Part shown: piece by piece, positions 1 to 9,402 of the stretch
How positions within the stretch are numbered: position 1 is the stretch's first letter
Layout: every line of letters starts with the position of its first letter
Source: a virus
IMG/VR virus record: IMGVR_UViG_3300032665_001045
Location: 1 to 64,000 of that record
Direction: 5' to 3' (one strand)
Length of the DNA: 64,000 nt
The notes under the pieces: model-generated
Databases searched by the model: none
What the model saw: only the letters and a program-made list of their open reading frames with translations
What the model was told of the DNA's origin: nothing
Translations under genes and position numbers: made by a program

Positions 1-719
1 TCGACACGGCTAAGATTAGTGTTATACCTTGCGTATACATTTTTACCATCTCCTAGTTCAACAATGCGCTTCATGTAGCGCCAGTGTTGTTCGTACATTA
101 AGGGCTCTCCGCCTACCCAATATACTTCTTCTACTTGATGTTGTTCTACAGCATTTGCAAACTCTTGTTCAATTTGATTATCTTGAAACTCGGTTATTTG
201 TTCTTTGATTTCGGGTTTCATCCAATTATTCTTTGGATTCGTCCAATCGATCATATTGTGAGTGCGCTGTTCTGACTCCCAGGCACTAGATAACATATCC
301 CCACACATACGACATTTGAAATTACATAAGTTAGAGAATCGATAATCCCAACTAACAGGACGAAGTGTAGTAGTTCCGTCTGGTTGAGTATTCTCTAGTA
401 TACTCTTATACTTATGACCAAAGAGGCTATCAAAATAACTACGGTAAACTGAAGTGTTCAATAATTTATCATTACATACTTCACATTCTGGTAATGTTTC
501 ACCTGCCATCATGCGCACACGAACTGACTTCATATGGTCGCTATTCCAATGTTTTTCTAGGGTAATAGGAATATACTTGCCCGTGCCTGATTTAGTATCT
601 ATATACTGTTCAAAATTCTGTGCAGGCTCACGACTGGCACAGCACATGCGGCGTTCTGTTTGCGGACTTAGATATGTATGCACCCAAGGTGCTAAACACA
701 AGGTCTTAGGTTTATTCAT
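1..719 (-). CDS. Radical-SAM protein with N-terminal SPASM-like cysteines (3' end outside window)
   Basis: My own translation from the ATG at 719 stays open to the window edge (239 codons), so the C-terminus is missing. It begins with a Cys-rich segment (C8, C26-C27, C79, C82) resembling the auxiliary-cluster (SPASM/twitch) part of radical-SAM enzymes. The AdoMet-cluster motif CNFKCRMC follows at residues 132-139, and GGEP (203-206) is the usual SAM-binding motif. The family cleaves S-adenosylmethionine at a 4Fe-4S cluster to start radical chemistry on a peptide, sugar or other substrate; the substrate here is unknown. The start overlaps the stop of the preceding radical-SAM gene by 8 nt, so the two are translationally coupled. 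It is the last visible gene of the minus-strand operon starting near 9700. Confidence 0.85.
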   Translation of the reverse strand, partial: MNKPKTLCLAPWVHTYLSPQTERRMCCASREPAQNFEQYIDTKSGTGKYIPITLEKHWNSDHMKSVRVRMMAGETLPECEVCNDKLLNTSVYRSYFDSLFGHKYKSILENTQPDGTTTLRPVSWDYRFSNLCNFKCRMCGDMLSSAWESEQRTHNMIDWTNPKNNWMKPEIKEQITEFQDNQIEQEFANAVEQHQVEEVYWVGGEPLMYEQHWRYMKRIVELGDGKNVYARYNTNLSRV

Positions 720-3243
720 AGCCCATTGCACGTGCTATTTCTGGATGAGTAGTTAAAAAACTCTGTCCTCTATATTCATCAGTCTGACGCATCTTTTTTA
801 AAAAACTTTGGCCATCACTACCGCTTCCATTTTCGATAAATTGTATAATTTTATCAATCTCTACACGATGCTTTTCAATGAAAGTAGCTGCATGTAATCG
901 ATTAACAACTAATTCTTTAGCCGCTGGTGTTAGTTGACTAATACACATATCATTAGGATCATGCAGCATATTAAAATAAACATAGTCAAACGACTGTGTA
1001 TTGACCCAATCACATAATTCAGGTAGGTAGTAAACATTCTGAATGTTTACAGTCATACATACTTGCGTCACAATTTGTTTTGAACGTAGGAGATTAAACT
1101 TGCTAATATTCTCAGTTACTTCTGCCCACTTAGCACCATATCGCTCATATTCAAATCGATCACCTACATTGTCAATACTAACTGCAATTTCTACACGACT
1201 AAATTTCTTCCATAGTTCAACTTCATCAGCTGTAGGATACACTGTACCATTTGTATTATAGTGAATGTCAATCTTTTGACTGTATTCTTGTTCAACTGCA
1301 AATCGCAATAATTTAAAATGTTCTTCAATTAAAAATGGTTCACCACCTGTAAATTCAAAATATTTGATATTAGGTAGCAGTGTTTTTAAATTATCCCAGA
1401 ATATATCATTATTGCGTGGCCAAGCACCATCTTGTAAGAATGTATATGCTAAATGACTTTTACGATCGTAGAATTCTACACCAGCATCTTTATGATTTTT
1501 TTCTTCGTAATCAACTTCTTCTTTAGCCCACTTACTACTTGACCAACTACCGCAGATGCGACATTTAAGATTACAGATATTACCTAATTTAAGATCAATA
1601 AACCACAGTTGATCTGGTTTAACATTATTCCAATCAACAATTGTATAATACTTCTTTAGCCGTATGCGACTATTGATACGTTTACTGGTTCGACCACTTG
1701 CTTCTTCATCCCAACAACGATTACATGTACTAGGTTTCTTACCGTCTAGAAACTCCTGACGTAAATTCTGCATATATTCGCTTTGGTAGATTTCACCTAG
1801 GCTATTTTCTGTTAGTTTGTATACTGTACCATCAGGTTTAGTAATTTCATCTTTAGCCAAACAACACGGGCGTGCTGTGCCAACAGGACTGGCTTCTATG
1901 CTGACCCAAGGTAACATACAAATATTTTCGTGCGTTTTATTAATACCTAAGTAATTACGAAGTTCAGCATACTCTGGAAATACATCTTCAAATTTCTCTT
2001 TACGATGTTCATCAGTCTGATCATTAATTTTAAAGAATTCGCCTAATAAATGACTCTTATCATCTTGATACATAAATGAGATAAGACCCTTATACCCACT
2101 TACTGCTCGTTGTAAGTGATCCAATGGTTCTAGCCAAGCAATATGCTCTTCGAGACGTTGTTTAATACGATCCTTAAATTGAATAGGTAATACATCAACA
2201 CGGTCACGCTCTGGTCCTTGTAGAATATTAACATTCCAGTCCATTGGCTTGATTAATCCTAGATCAGCCCATTCTCTATGGAATTCACTAACATGCCAGG
2301 CATTGTAAATACTCACAGTAGCACTAATATAAAAATCTACATTAGGACAAATTTCTATCATTTTACGACGATTCTCTACAGTTTCTGCCCAATCTTGTCC
2401 TTTGCGCATATATTCACCACGCAAATAACTGTCATCTAAACTTGCACCTACACCAACACTGTCAAATAATTTCCAATAGTCAAATACATACTTGTCTTTA
2501 AGTTTCATATGGCTAAAGTTTGTATTGTATATTAAACGTACATGAAACATCTTACGCTTAACTAACTCTTCTAAGATGCGATAGTGTTCTTCCATAATCA
2601 ATGGCTCACCACCGGCAAAATAGATTTGTTCTAAATAAGGAATATGTTCTTGCATCTGCTCCCACATATCTTCTTTGTCTCGACCAGCATACATGATCTG
2701 TGGATGATTTAGTTTGCCAAACAGTTTTGTTTCTTCCTGATACCAACTTGAACTAAACAAACTACCACAGGTACGGCAACTAAAGTTACATAGGTTACTA
2801 AAACGTATATCGTAGTAGCGTAATTTAAAGTCCTCAAATGTACCATCTTCTTTGGTTTGATCAACTAATTTAATATGATGCCCAAAGTTTTTATTAGCAC
2901 TGTTGCGCATACTAAAGAAACCATTAGATTCTTGTTCGTAGCATTTACTACACTCCTTACACGATTTATCATTGAGCATATTGGTACGCATGCGACGATA
3001 AGCAACACCATTCCATACTTCCTTCATAGTATTTTTTCTGAAATTACCTACAGGCAATTGGGAATCTGCCAGACAGCAAGGATAAGCACGACCGTCTGGA
3101 AATCCATGTAGATGTATCCAAGGAATCATACAGAATGTTTTACTTTCAGTTAATTTATATTTTTGATCTGTTGTTAGTTGATCTTCATTTATATAAACAG
3201 GGTTGAGAGTATTATAATTGTGATTCTTATGTTGTTTGCTCAT
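712..3243 (-). CDS. Tandem (double) radical-SAM protein
   Basis: This 843-residue protein holds two complete radical-SAM units in line. Unit 1 has SPASM-like cysteines (C38, C56-C57, C95, C98, C101), the cluster motif CNFSCRTC at 152-159 and GGEP at 211-214. Unit 2 repeats the plan from about residue 440: CMLPW, CC at 460-461, the CNRC pair near 507-510, CNLKCRIC at 557-564 and a second GGEP. Each unit is close in length to a free-standing family member, so this looks like an in-frame duplication or fusion of two enzymes. All cluster cysteines are kept in both halves, so both may be active. It overlaps its upstream neighbour by 4 nt (ATGA) and its downstream neighbour by 8 nt. The substrate is not evident. 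Confidence 0.88.
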   Translation of the reverse strand: MSKQHKNHNYNTLNPVYINEDQLTTDQKYKLTESKTFCMIPWIHLHGFPDGRAYPCCLADSQLPVGNFRKNTMKEVWNGVAYRRMRTNMLNDKSCKECSKCYEQESNGFFSMRNSANKNFGHHIKLVDQTKEDGTFEDFKLRYYDIRFSNLCNFSCRTCGSLFSSSWYQEETKLFGKLNHPQIMYAGRDKEDMWEQMQEHIPYLEQIYFAGGEPLIMEEHYRILEELVKRKMFHVRLIYNTNFSHMKLKDKYVFDYWKLFDSVGVGASLDDSYLRGEYMRKGQDWAETVENRRKMIEICPNVDFYISATVSIYNAWHVSEFHREWADLGLIKPMDWNVNILQGPERDRVDVLPIQFKDRIKQRLEEHIAWLEPLDHLQRAVSGYKGLISFMYQDDKSHLLGEFFKINDQTDEHRKEKFEDVFPEYAELRNYLGINKTHENICMLPWVSIEASPVGTARPCCLAKDEITKPDGTVYKLTENSLGEIYQSEYMQNLRQEFLDGKKPSTCNRCWDEEASGRTSKRINSRIRLKKYYTIVDWNNVKPDQLWFIDLKLGNICNLKCRICGSWSSSKWAKEEVDYEEKNHKDAGVEFYDRKSHLAYTFLQDGAWPRNNDIFWDNLKTLLPNIKYFEFTGGEPFLIEEHFKLLRFAVEQEYSQKIDIHYNTNGTVYPTADEVELWKKFSRVEIAVSIDNVGDRFEYERYGAKWAEVTENISKFNLLRSKQIVTQVCMTVNIQNVYYLPELCDWVNTQSFDYVYFNMLHDPNDMCISQLTPAAKELVVNRLHAATFIEKHRVEIDKIIQFIENGSGSDGQSFLKKMRQTDEYRGQSFLTTHPEIARAMGYE

Positions 3244-4616
3244 AGTGTATCGTACCAGTCTGCTAATTGTGGAAATGTATATTTAAAGTCTAGACCACGT
3301 CTCTGGTCGTATTGTTGATAAAAATTCTTAAAGTCACGTTGTAAGATCTCACGTGACAAGGCACCGCTATGTGGACTATCTACAGTTTCGAGATAGTCGA
3401 CTAATCTAGTCACTTGATTGCCTTCAAATTCATGTATGATCTGAGTATTGGCCATATGGAATCTGGTCAATTCTCCTGCGGCTTGTTGTCTAAACTCTAC
3501 AGGTAAGATTAGTGGGCTTTGGAAACTAGGAAAGCGTAAGATGTTTAGGCTAAAGTTAATTGAATCCTTGCTATACTTCTGTTTAAGATTAACTATGCTC
3601 CACAGGAATTCAGTAAGACTCAATAAGCATAAGGCATTGATGGTACACATAACATGTAGGCCGCGCAGTTTGCCACTATCCAATAGATAACTAACATTGC
3701 TAACCCATTGATTCCAATCCAAACCATCACGAATATATACCGCATGTCTACCCATGCTTTCATTGCTTGTATATATATCAAGGTCAATACCTTCACATGC
3801 TTCCAACAATCTATCAATTTTATCACGATCGAATCCTAAGTTACTGTTTAATGCAAGACGTGTCTTGCTCTGACCTTTGTGCTCTTTAAACCAGTCGAGG
3901 AGTTTCCACGTGTAACCCGACATAAGCGGTTCACCCCCTGTGATGCGTAGCTCTTTGAGTGTTCTGTGTAGGTCTGATTCCCACCAACGGAAGAAGGCCT
4001 CAACGTAAGGATTAACTTCAGTGATAGTATACAGTTGACTACTATTATGCTCATGAGTAAAATGGTTGCGGCCATCGGATACCAAGTCGGTATATGGTCC
4101 ATTACGATGGATATCCTTAACCCAACTGCTACTGAAAGCAGGATTACAGTAGCTACAGGCAAACTGACAAGTGCGATCAAAAGCAATTTCCAAGGTTTGT
4201 AAGTTGACGTCCTGTTCCGGAGGTGTATTAAAAGCTTCATTTAAGTCTTGATCCTCATATATAACAGTTTTATAAACACGATCACTGATAGGCACAGGCA
4301 CATCTACCCCAGCATACTTAGGATCCTTGTACATATCTTCAATCTTCCAGCAGTATTCACATCCACTAGGGCGTTCGCCACGTTGCATCATACGACGCTC
4401 TTCTTTCTTCTGCGGTGTATTATGTATAGCACCAGGATTAATTAAGATAGCATCACGGTCAATGGCATGTGGTAGTGGATGATGACAACTTGTAGTCTGT
4501 CCTGATCCTAACCATATAGTAGCATTGTACCATTTGGCTGCACAGAAGCTTTCTGACTTAATGTCAATCACTCTACGCTTATATTGTAAGTCTGATTCGT
4601 TAGGCTTTTTCGGCAT
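3240..4616 (-). CDS. Radical-SAM protein with N-terminal SPASM-like region
   Basis: This 458-residue protein has cluster motif CQFACSYC at 150-157 and GGEP at 227-230. The N-terminal segment carries C25, C44 and the CEYC pair at 86-89, which could hold an auxiliary 4Fe-4S cluster. It is a paralogue of the next gene upstream: both share the CHHP/CYHP and CxYCW segments, the spacing to the cluster motif, and an NPYVEAF stretch just before GGEP. The start lies inside the end of that gene (17-nt overlap) and the stop overlaps the tandem radical-SAM gene by 4 nt. The chemistry is inferred from the family; the substrate is unknown. Confidence 0.87.
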   Translation of the reverse strand: MPKKPNESDLQYKRRVIDIKSESFCAAKWYNATIWLGSGQTTSCHHPLPHAIDRDAILINPGAIHNTPQKKEERRMMQRGERPSGCEYCWKIEDMYKDPKYAGVDVPVPISDRVYKTVIYEDQDLNEAFNTPPEQDVNLQTLEIAFDRTCQFACSYCNPAFSSSWVKDIHRNGPYTDLVSDGRNHFTHEHNSSQLYTITEVNPYVEAFFRWWESDLHRTLKELRITGGEPLMSGYTWKLLDWFKEHKGQSKTRLALNSNLGFDRDKIDRLLEACEGIDLDIYTSNESMGRHAVYIRDGLDWNQWVSNVSYLLDSGKLRGLHVMCTINALCLLSLTEFLWSIVNLKQKYSKDSINFSLNILRFPSFQSPLILPVEFRQQAAGELTRFHMANTQIIHEFEGNQVTRLVDYLETVDSPHSGALSREILQRDFKNFYQQYDQRRGLDFKYTFPQLADWYDTL

Positions 4617-5994
4617 GATATTTACATTCGTTCCAAAATTCTTTCATTTGTGGGAAAGCGGCTAAGAAGCCAGGATTTCCAGTTTGCATATATTCATCGC
4701 GGCGGTCATATTCACTGAAGAAACGATAAAAGTCTGCACGCTGTTCTTCAAGATATTTAGGTTCCTTAGGTTCTTTCATCCAAAGTAAGTTACGTTCCAT
4801 ACGCTGTATTTCATAGTCTTTAAATCCTACAAAACTATCTTCAGGCATGACATTTTCTTTCATATATGCTATTACGTCTTCTAACACAGTATAATAACTT
4901 GCTGGAAGTATTTGTAGACTTTGCCATGTAGGACTACGCAGCAATGGCGTGTCAAACCAAACACGTTGATAGGTTGTACTATGTAACTTGCGTAATTCTA
5001 AAATATGCTCTAATAAGCGTTTCAATCCAAGTATGTTTAAGTTACTCATAGTAATAATATAAGTTAAACTGTTGCGATATGGAATCTGTGTAAGGAAACG
5101 GTGTACATAAGTGTTTACGCGATGCGGCCCCATGCCTCTGCGTATGTAGGCAGACTGTACAGGATCACCACTATCTAAACTAACATACTGCATGAAGTGT
5201 TCTATGCGCTCACCTTTGCATAGTTGTTTAACTTTGTCCATATACTTGTCAAACAGTTCTGGTTCTACACTAAAGTTACTGGTAACGTCTACATGTAGGT
5301 CACTTTTAGGTAGTTCCAGAATATAGTCAAACACACGGTACGTGTTCTTATCCATAAGTGGCTCTCCGCCTGTCATACGGAAGTGTTTAAGACTACCATA
5401 TAAACTAGGCCACCAAGACCAAAATGCTTCTACATAAGGATTGTGTTCACGTACTGGAATAGGCTTACGTCTACCTTCAAAGTGTTCTGGCGCATTGTGC
5501 GGAGTACTTGTAGGATAAGCACCAAACTTAGCAATGTCTTTGCCCCATTCGGTTGAGTATTGTGGACTGCAATAACTACATGCTAGATTACAGCCATGAC
5601 TAAAGTTTACTTCTACATAACTAGGAGTAGCATCTTCAAGGCCTGTGCTGTTTACAATAGTGTCAAAGTGTTCTGCGGCCCATGGCTCGCCACTACGATA
5701 ATGACGGTCACTTAACTGTCCGTTATCTTCAGCTGACCAGCAATAACTACATTCACTTGGGCGTTCTTGTTTAAGCATGATAACACGTTGCTGTTTTTTA
5801 TACGCTGTGTTGTGTAAGGCACTAGGATTGGCCAGCAATGGTTGTGGATCTATTTCATGTAGGGGTGGATGGTAGCAACTATTAGTCATGCCTGTTGTTA
5901 GGTGTAGACTAACCTGTTGCCATTTAGCCAAGCAGAGTGCAGGACCTAGTTTGTCCTTCATTGACTCTGCGCTCGACATGAAATCACTGCTCAT
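4600..5994 (-). CDS. Radical-SAM protein with N-terminal SPASM-like region
   Basis: This 464-residue paralogue of the neighbouring 458-residue protein has N-terminal cysteines C21, C40 and CSYC at 82-85, cluster motif CNLACSYC at 135-142 and GGEP at 209-212. As in the other members of this operon, the putative auxiliary-cluster region precedes the radical-SAM core rather than following it, which reverses the usual SPASM order. It starts with ATG and overlaps the upstream 2OG-oxygenase-like gene by 11 nt. Iron-sulfur radical enzymology is strongly supported by motifs; the reaction is not predictable from sequence alone. Confidence 0.87.
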   Translation of the reverse strand: MSSDFMSSAESMKDKLGPALCLAKWQQVSLHLTTGMTNSCYHPPLHEIDPQPLLANPSALHNTAYKKQQRVIMLKQERPSECSYCWSAEDNGQLSDRHYRSGEPWAAEHFDTIVNSTGLEDATPSYVEVNFSHGCNLACSYCSPQYSTEWGKDIAKFGAYPTSTPHNAPEHFEGRRKPIPVREHNPYVEAFWSWWPSLYGSLKHFRMTGGEPLMDKNTYRVFDYILELPKSDLHVDVTSNFSVEPELFDKYMDKVKQLCKGERIEHFMQYVSLDSGDPVQSAYIRRGMGPHRVNTYVHRFLTQIPYRNSLTYIITMSNLNILGLKRLLEHILELRKLHSTTYQRVWFDTPLLRSPTWQSLQILPASYYTVLEDVIAYMKENVMPEDSFVGFKDYEIQRMERNLLWMKEPKEPKYLEEQRADFYRFFSEYDRRDEYMQTGNPGFLAAFPQMKEFWNECKYHAEKA

Positions 5995-6598
5995 TGATTA
6001 TCCTAGGTTTTATATAATTAACTATGTCACACCAATTTACAATAGTACTCGGTGCTTTACATCTAACACTTATACTCCATCGTTCTTTGTCAAATACTTC
6101 AATATTATGCGGAATATCTACTCTGACTATAGTAGGTATATCTCCAATGGTTCTACGTTCAATTTCAACTAATCCATCAGTTAGCCATCCAGAATACTTA
6201 ATCCAATCAGCAGCAGGCGTAGTACTGTGATCATGTATAGGTGAATTGACTGGTGTTTGATACCATACCATACTACTGATATCGGGATTGTTAATGACCC
6301 AATTTAAAGCAATAGTAGGCTGTACATTATTGTATACAAAATCAACGTGTGCTTCTGGATGAGTAAAAAATGGGCTTCTATAAAATAACATTGCAACAAA
6401 TACTTCTAGGTCAATGCTTTTCATATATGATAACCATTGGTCTGTGAATATTGTAGTCAATTGCTCTTGCTCATACCCCCATATACCGTGTTGTTTTTTA
6501 CTAATAAACGGTGAACTTTCTAATAAATGCTCAAAAGAAAAATTGCTATTAATAGCATTAGTAATGTCAACATCTACTAGGTACCAATTCTTATTCAC
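5984..6598 (-). CDS. Possible Fe(II)/2-oxoglutarate-type oxygenase
   Basis: The protein is about 204 residues from a GTG at 6598. I chose that start because an AAGGA lies about 10 nt upstream and it overlaps the glycosyltransferase stop by 8 nt; the longer frame starting at 6679 would run deep into that gene. Visible motifs are HVD (within HPEAHVDF) in the middle, a later histidine (DIPHNI) and RWSISVR near the C-terminus. This is the order HxD...H...R expected for a double-stranded beta-helix 2OG oxygenase. The fold is not proven; it could also be a non-catalytic cupin. Its place between a glycosyltransferase and radical-SAM genes fits a role in modifying the same product. Confidence 0.5.
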   Translation of the reverse strand: MNKNWYLVDVDITNAINSNFSFEHLLESSPFISKKQHGIWGYEQEQLTTIFTDQWLSYMKSIDLEVFVAMLFYRSPFFTHPEAHVDFVYNNVQPTIALNWVINNPDISSMVWYQTPVNSPIHDHSTTPAADWIKYSGWLTDGLVEIERRTIGDIPTIVRVDIPHNIEVFDKERWSISVRCKAPSTIVNWCDIVNYIKPRIINEQ

Positions 6599-7490
6599 GT
6601 ACCATTGGTCCTTGATTTTTAAAGTTACTCTTATAATGATGTTTAAAGAACTTGCTTTCTTCTGGATCCATATCCACAATAGGTAATGCTAAACGTTGAC
6701 GCAATGTATCACCTATTACCTTGCAGTGATCCACAGCAATATCTTCATGGTTATATTCATTCCATAGGTCTGCAAGTGTGTCAAAGTCTTGCACCCAACG
6801 ATATTCCCAATCGCATAGCATTGTTAAGTATGTACCCAAACGTGCGCCATATATTGCCCAAAATCCGTTTTCCACATCCGAGCCCACTGACTGCCAAATA
6901 CACAAATGGTCATAGTTGCGATGATGTACTTTACTTTCAAATTCTTGTAAGCTAGGTTTAGTGCCGCGATCTAAGCACATCTTAACACCTTCTCTAAAGC
7001 CTGCTCGCCATGCTTGAAATGGTGTTTGATTTGGATATGTTGTTGAATAGCAGTCACTCATAGCCCAATAGTTAGGGTAAAAACAAAACTCTACATCGTT
7101 CTTAGCGTCACCGTCACTGGCTTCATGTGTTCGCATGTTATACACAAACTCTTTAGTCCAGCAGCTTAGTCCTCCGTTTCCGTACTGTAGCCCATTAATA
7201 TGGTTGCGAGCACGCCAACGAAATACTTTATCGCTATTAGCATCAGTAAGAGCAAGCTGAAGGTTGAAAAATCCTGGATCGGGAATATTATCACCGTCAA
7301 CGACCACAAAACGATCAGTGTCGCTGATGTCAGCACATGCCTTGTGTGCGGCGTCACTGCCCTTAACGCCGTCAACCCTTTTTGCCCATGGTACCATGTT
7401 TTGAATCTTAATCCAATTTTGTTCTTTATTAGGTTCATCATATGTTAGGTAAATGCAGTCCAGGTCTGCGATATCAATTATTTGCGTCAT
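6591..7490 (-). CDS. Glycosyltransferase-like protein (GT-A type, DxD motif)
   Basis: This 299-residue protein has an N-terminal alpha/beta segment and the acidic metal-binding motif VVVDGDNIPD near residues 62-71, typical of GT-A nucleotide-sugar transferases. A conserved central region (YGNGGLSCWTKEFV, then WRAGFREGVKMCLDRGTKP) follows; I recognise it as a common protein of marine T4-like phages. Donor and acceptor are unknown. Candidates are virion proteins, host surface glycans or the product of the adjacent radical-SAM enzymes. It starts with ATG and overlaps the upstream small gene by 17 nt. Confidence 0.75.
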   Translation of the reverse strand: MTQIIDIADLDCIYLTYDEPNKEQNWIKIQNMVPWAKRVDGVKGSDAAHKACADISDTDRFVVVDGDNIPDPGFFNLQLALTDANSDKVFRWRARNHINGLQYGNGGLSCWTKEFVYNMRTHEASDGDAKNDVEFCFYPNYWAMSDCYSTTYPNQTPFQAWRAGFREGVKMCLDRGTKPSLQEFESKVHHRNYDHLCIWQSVGSDVENGFWAIYGARLGTYLTMLCDWEYRWVQDFDTLADLWNEYNHEDIAVDHCKVIGDTLRQRLALPIVDMDPEESKFFKHHYKSNFKNQGPMVRE

Positions 7491-7824
7491 AGTGTTCTAC
7501 GTTCTCATAGGTCTCACCGGGCTCTAATACAAGCCCAGCGTGATTTTTTACAGTTTTGTAACCAACTTCACTCTTACTTAATTGTACACGATAACCGGGA
7601 TTGTTGTCAATCAATTTAAGTTTATTATTCTCAACAGTGTACTTAGAATAATTAGTGTACTCATCCAAGGTTACTACAATATATGACTGATCTAAAGGAT
7701 CCCCAGTCATAGTACAATGAGTAATATTGCCCTGTTTATCGTAGTATATACGATATTCTTTATCTAGCACAGGCAATAGTTCAATCATTGCTATGGCTTT
7801 TAGAAACTCATCTTCTGAATTCAT
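7474..7824 (-). CDS. Hypothetical protein, about 116 aa
   Basis: I do not recognise a family. The frame opens with a TTG at 7830, but the ATG at 7824 is preferred because GAGAG lies 8 nt upstream. The protein is mixed alpha/beta with no cysteine, signal peptide or membrane segment. It sits between two sugar-transferase-like genes and overlaps both, so it is translated as part of that operon. It contains no core-peptide-like region, so there is no reason to call it a RiPP precursor. Confidence 0.7.
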   Translation of the reverse strand: MNSEDEFLKAIAMIELLPVLDKEYRIYYDKQGNITHCTMTGDPLDQSYIVVTLDEYTNYSKYTVENNKLKLIDNNPGYRVQLSKSEVGYKTVKNHAGLVLEPGETYENVEHYDANN

Positions 7825-8671
7825 GTTCAAATCTCTCTACTACTTCATCAGTGACCCAATTTTTATCCTGATAGTGGAATGGGTGATATTGATTAATATT
7901 ATTAACTCTGATCATAGGTAAGTCCAATTCACTTAAGACCAATTCTGGCCACGGAGTTGTTTCGGGCCAAGTGTTAATAGCATTTTTCATATGTGTAAAA
8001 TTAACAAAGTCTATTTCCGGTAAGGTGCAATTCTCTACTCCTAGGTGACTGGCAGCCATAGCATAAACCACATCTGTAGTAGGTAGTTCTTCTCTACAAT
8101 TAACCAATACGTTGTCTTTAATAAAGTTCCAAGAATTGTAAATACTTTCTGCTATATCAAAAAAATCATATGCTTCACGACTATAACGGAAATACATCAG
8201 TCCATTATAAGTATCCGGTAGATTATTGTCATCAAATATTTTTCTATATCGGCGCACTTCGCTGGCTTCGCCTTGGTAATCCCTACAACCTAGACTTAAT
8301 ACTACGTTACGCAATCTAAACATCGTCCACCAATGTTCGATACTGCGTGTAAACACAATGTCACTTTCAAGTTTAATTGTTTCTTTAAATGGTGTTAGTT
8401 CAAATACCTGCGGCTCGTTACGTAACTTCCATGTGTCGTCTTGGGCACTATCAAACGGAAGTTTGATAACGTAGTCGAATATCTGTCGATGTCGATCTTC
8501 GACTTTGGCTAACGTAGCTTCGTCTACTATCACAGCATACTTAGCAGTAGGCATAACAAGTTTAATGCTCATAGCCTGTACATAGGCCAGCTTTAAGTAG
8601 TTGACCTGTTCGGTATTTTGTGCAAAAGTAACAAACCCTTGCTGTTCTATAAATGGATTTATTCTTGACAT
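7808..8671 (-). CDS. Glycosyltransferase-like protein (paralogue 2)
   Basis: This 287-residue protein opens with GFVTFAQNTEQVNYL, matching the opening of the next gene upstream (GVLIFAFNTEAVDYV). Both then carry an acidic motif where GT-A enzymes have DxD: here KLESDIVF near residue 101. The spacing resembles small galactosyltransferase/GT8-like enzymes, but the motif is ESD rather than DxD, so activity is uncertain. It starts at ATG 8671, overlapping the upstream gene by 13 nt. A sugar-transfer role is inferred from the paralogy and motif. Confidence 0.6.
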   Translation of the reverse strand: MSRINPFIEQQGFVTFAQNTEQVNYLKLAYVQAMSIKLVMPTAKYAVIVDEATLAKVEDRHRQIFDYVIKLPFDSAQDDTWKLRNEPQVFELTPFKETIKLESDIVFTRSIEHWWTMFRLRNVVLSLGCRDYQGEASEVRRYRKIFDDNNLPDTYNGLMYFRYSREAYDFFDIAESIYNSWNFIKDNVLVNCREELPTTDVVYAMAASHLGVENCTLPEIDFVNFTHMKNAINTWPETTPWPELVLSELDLPMIRVNNINQYHPFHYQDKNWVTDEVVERFEHEFRR

Positions 8672-9402
8672 ACGGTATCCACAAACTTAACGTGTAAATC
8701 ACTTTGTAAATAATCTTTATCCATGATGTGTATGTTTTGACGGGGTATAAACCTAGCAACATCTTCTCTAACTATCAGCATATTGCCTCGAATGTCTATT
8801 TGTTTAACGGGCTTGTCAATGGTCAGCATAGGCCACGGTATTCCCTGTGATTGGTTAGGTGTGTAGCCATTGATGATATTGTTAGCAATAGCAAACGCAT
8901 AATCGTTGCGAAAGTTGCGTTCACGTAATTGATAGAGTTTGCAATAATAAGAGTAATTGCGCTGTATGCGTCCTACTAGATTAAACAGTAAGCGAGTTTT
9001 TTCTGTGCGTTTAAACACAATAGCAGTAGCCCAGACATAATCTAAACTAAGCACACCCATATTGCCTACACCATTATGCTGTAGTCTATAATCTTCTGTA
9101 GTATCTAATAGGGTAAGCAGACTACGGTCTAATACTAGGTAATCACTGTCAATTAAAATAGTTTCATCGTAGGGACTAACATCATATGCTGTGTATCTAT
9201 CACCATTACGCCAAGCAGTTCCGCCAGCATAACCAGCACGCACATTAGTAAAGGTATTATCAACTTCTTGATCTGTGATAATAGTCACAGGTAGTCCAAG
9301 TGTATGCTTAACAAGACGTGCAGTTTGTTCGGCAATTGCTACATAGTCAACTGCTTCTGTGTTAAAAGCAAAGATTAATACACCTCTAGATACGTCTTGC
9401 AC
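8659..9402 (-). CDS. Glycosyltransferase-like protein (paralogue 1)
   Basis: The protein is about 247 residues. Two non-ATG starts are possible: TTG 9417 and GTG 9402. I chose GTG because AAGAGA lies a suitable distance upstream and it aligns better with its paralogue. It has a DSD motif (ETILIDSDYLVLD) near residue 95, as expected for metal-dependent GT-A enzymes. It overlaps the end of the first gene of the operon. Function is inferred; the sugar and target are unknown. Confidence 0.6.
   Translation of the reverse strand: MQDVSRGVLIFAFNTEAVDYVAIAEQTARLVKHTLGLPVTIITDQEVDNTFTNVRAGYAGGTAWRNGDRYTAYDVSPYDETILIDSDYLVLDRSLLTLLDTTEDYRLQHNGVGNMGVLSLDYVWATAIVFKRTEKTRLLFNLVGRIQRNYSYYCKLYQLRERNFRNDYAFAIANNIINGYTPNQSQGIPWPMLTIDKPVKQIDIRGNMLIVREDVARFIPRQNIHIMDKDYLQSDLHVKFVDTVCQE

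Noticed and set aside
7474-7824. RiPP precursor for the radical-SAM enzymes
   Set aside because: The small genes nearby are folded-looking proteins without leader/core layout or Cys/Gly-rich ends; no precursor is visible in the window.
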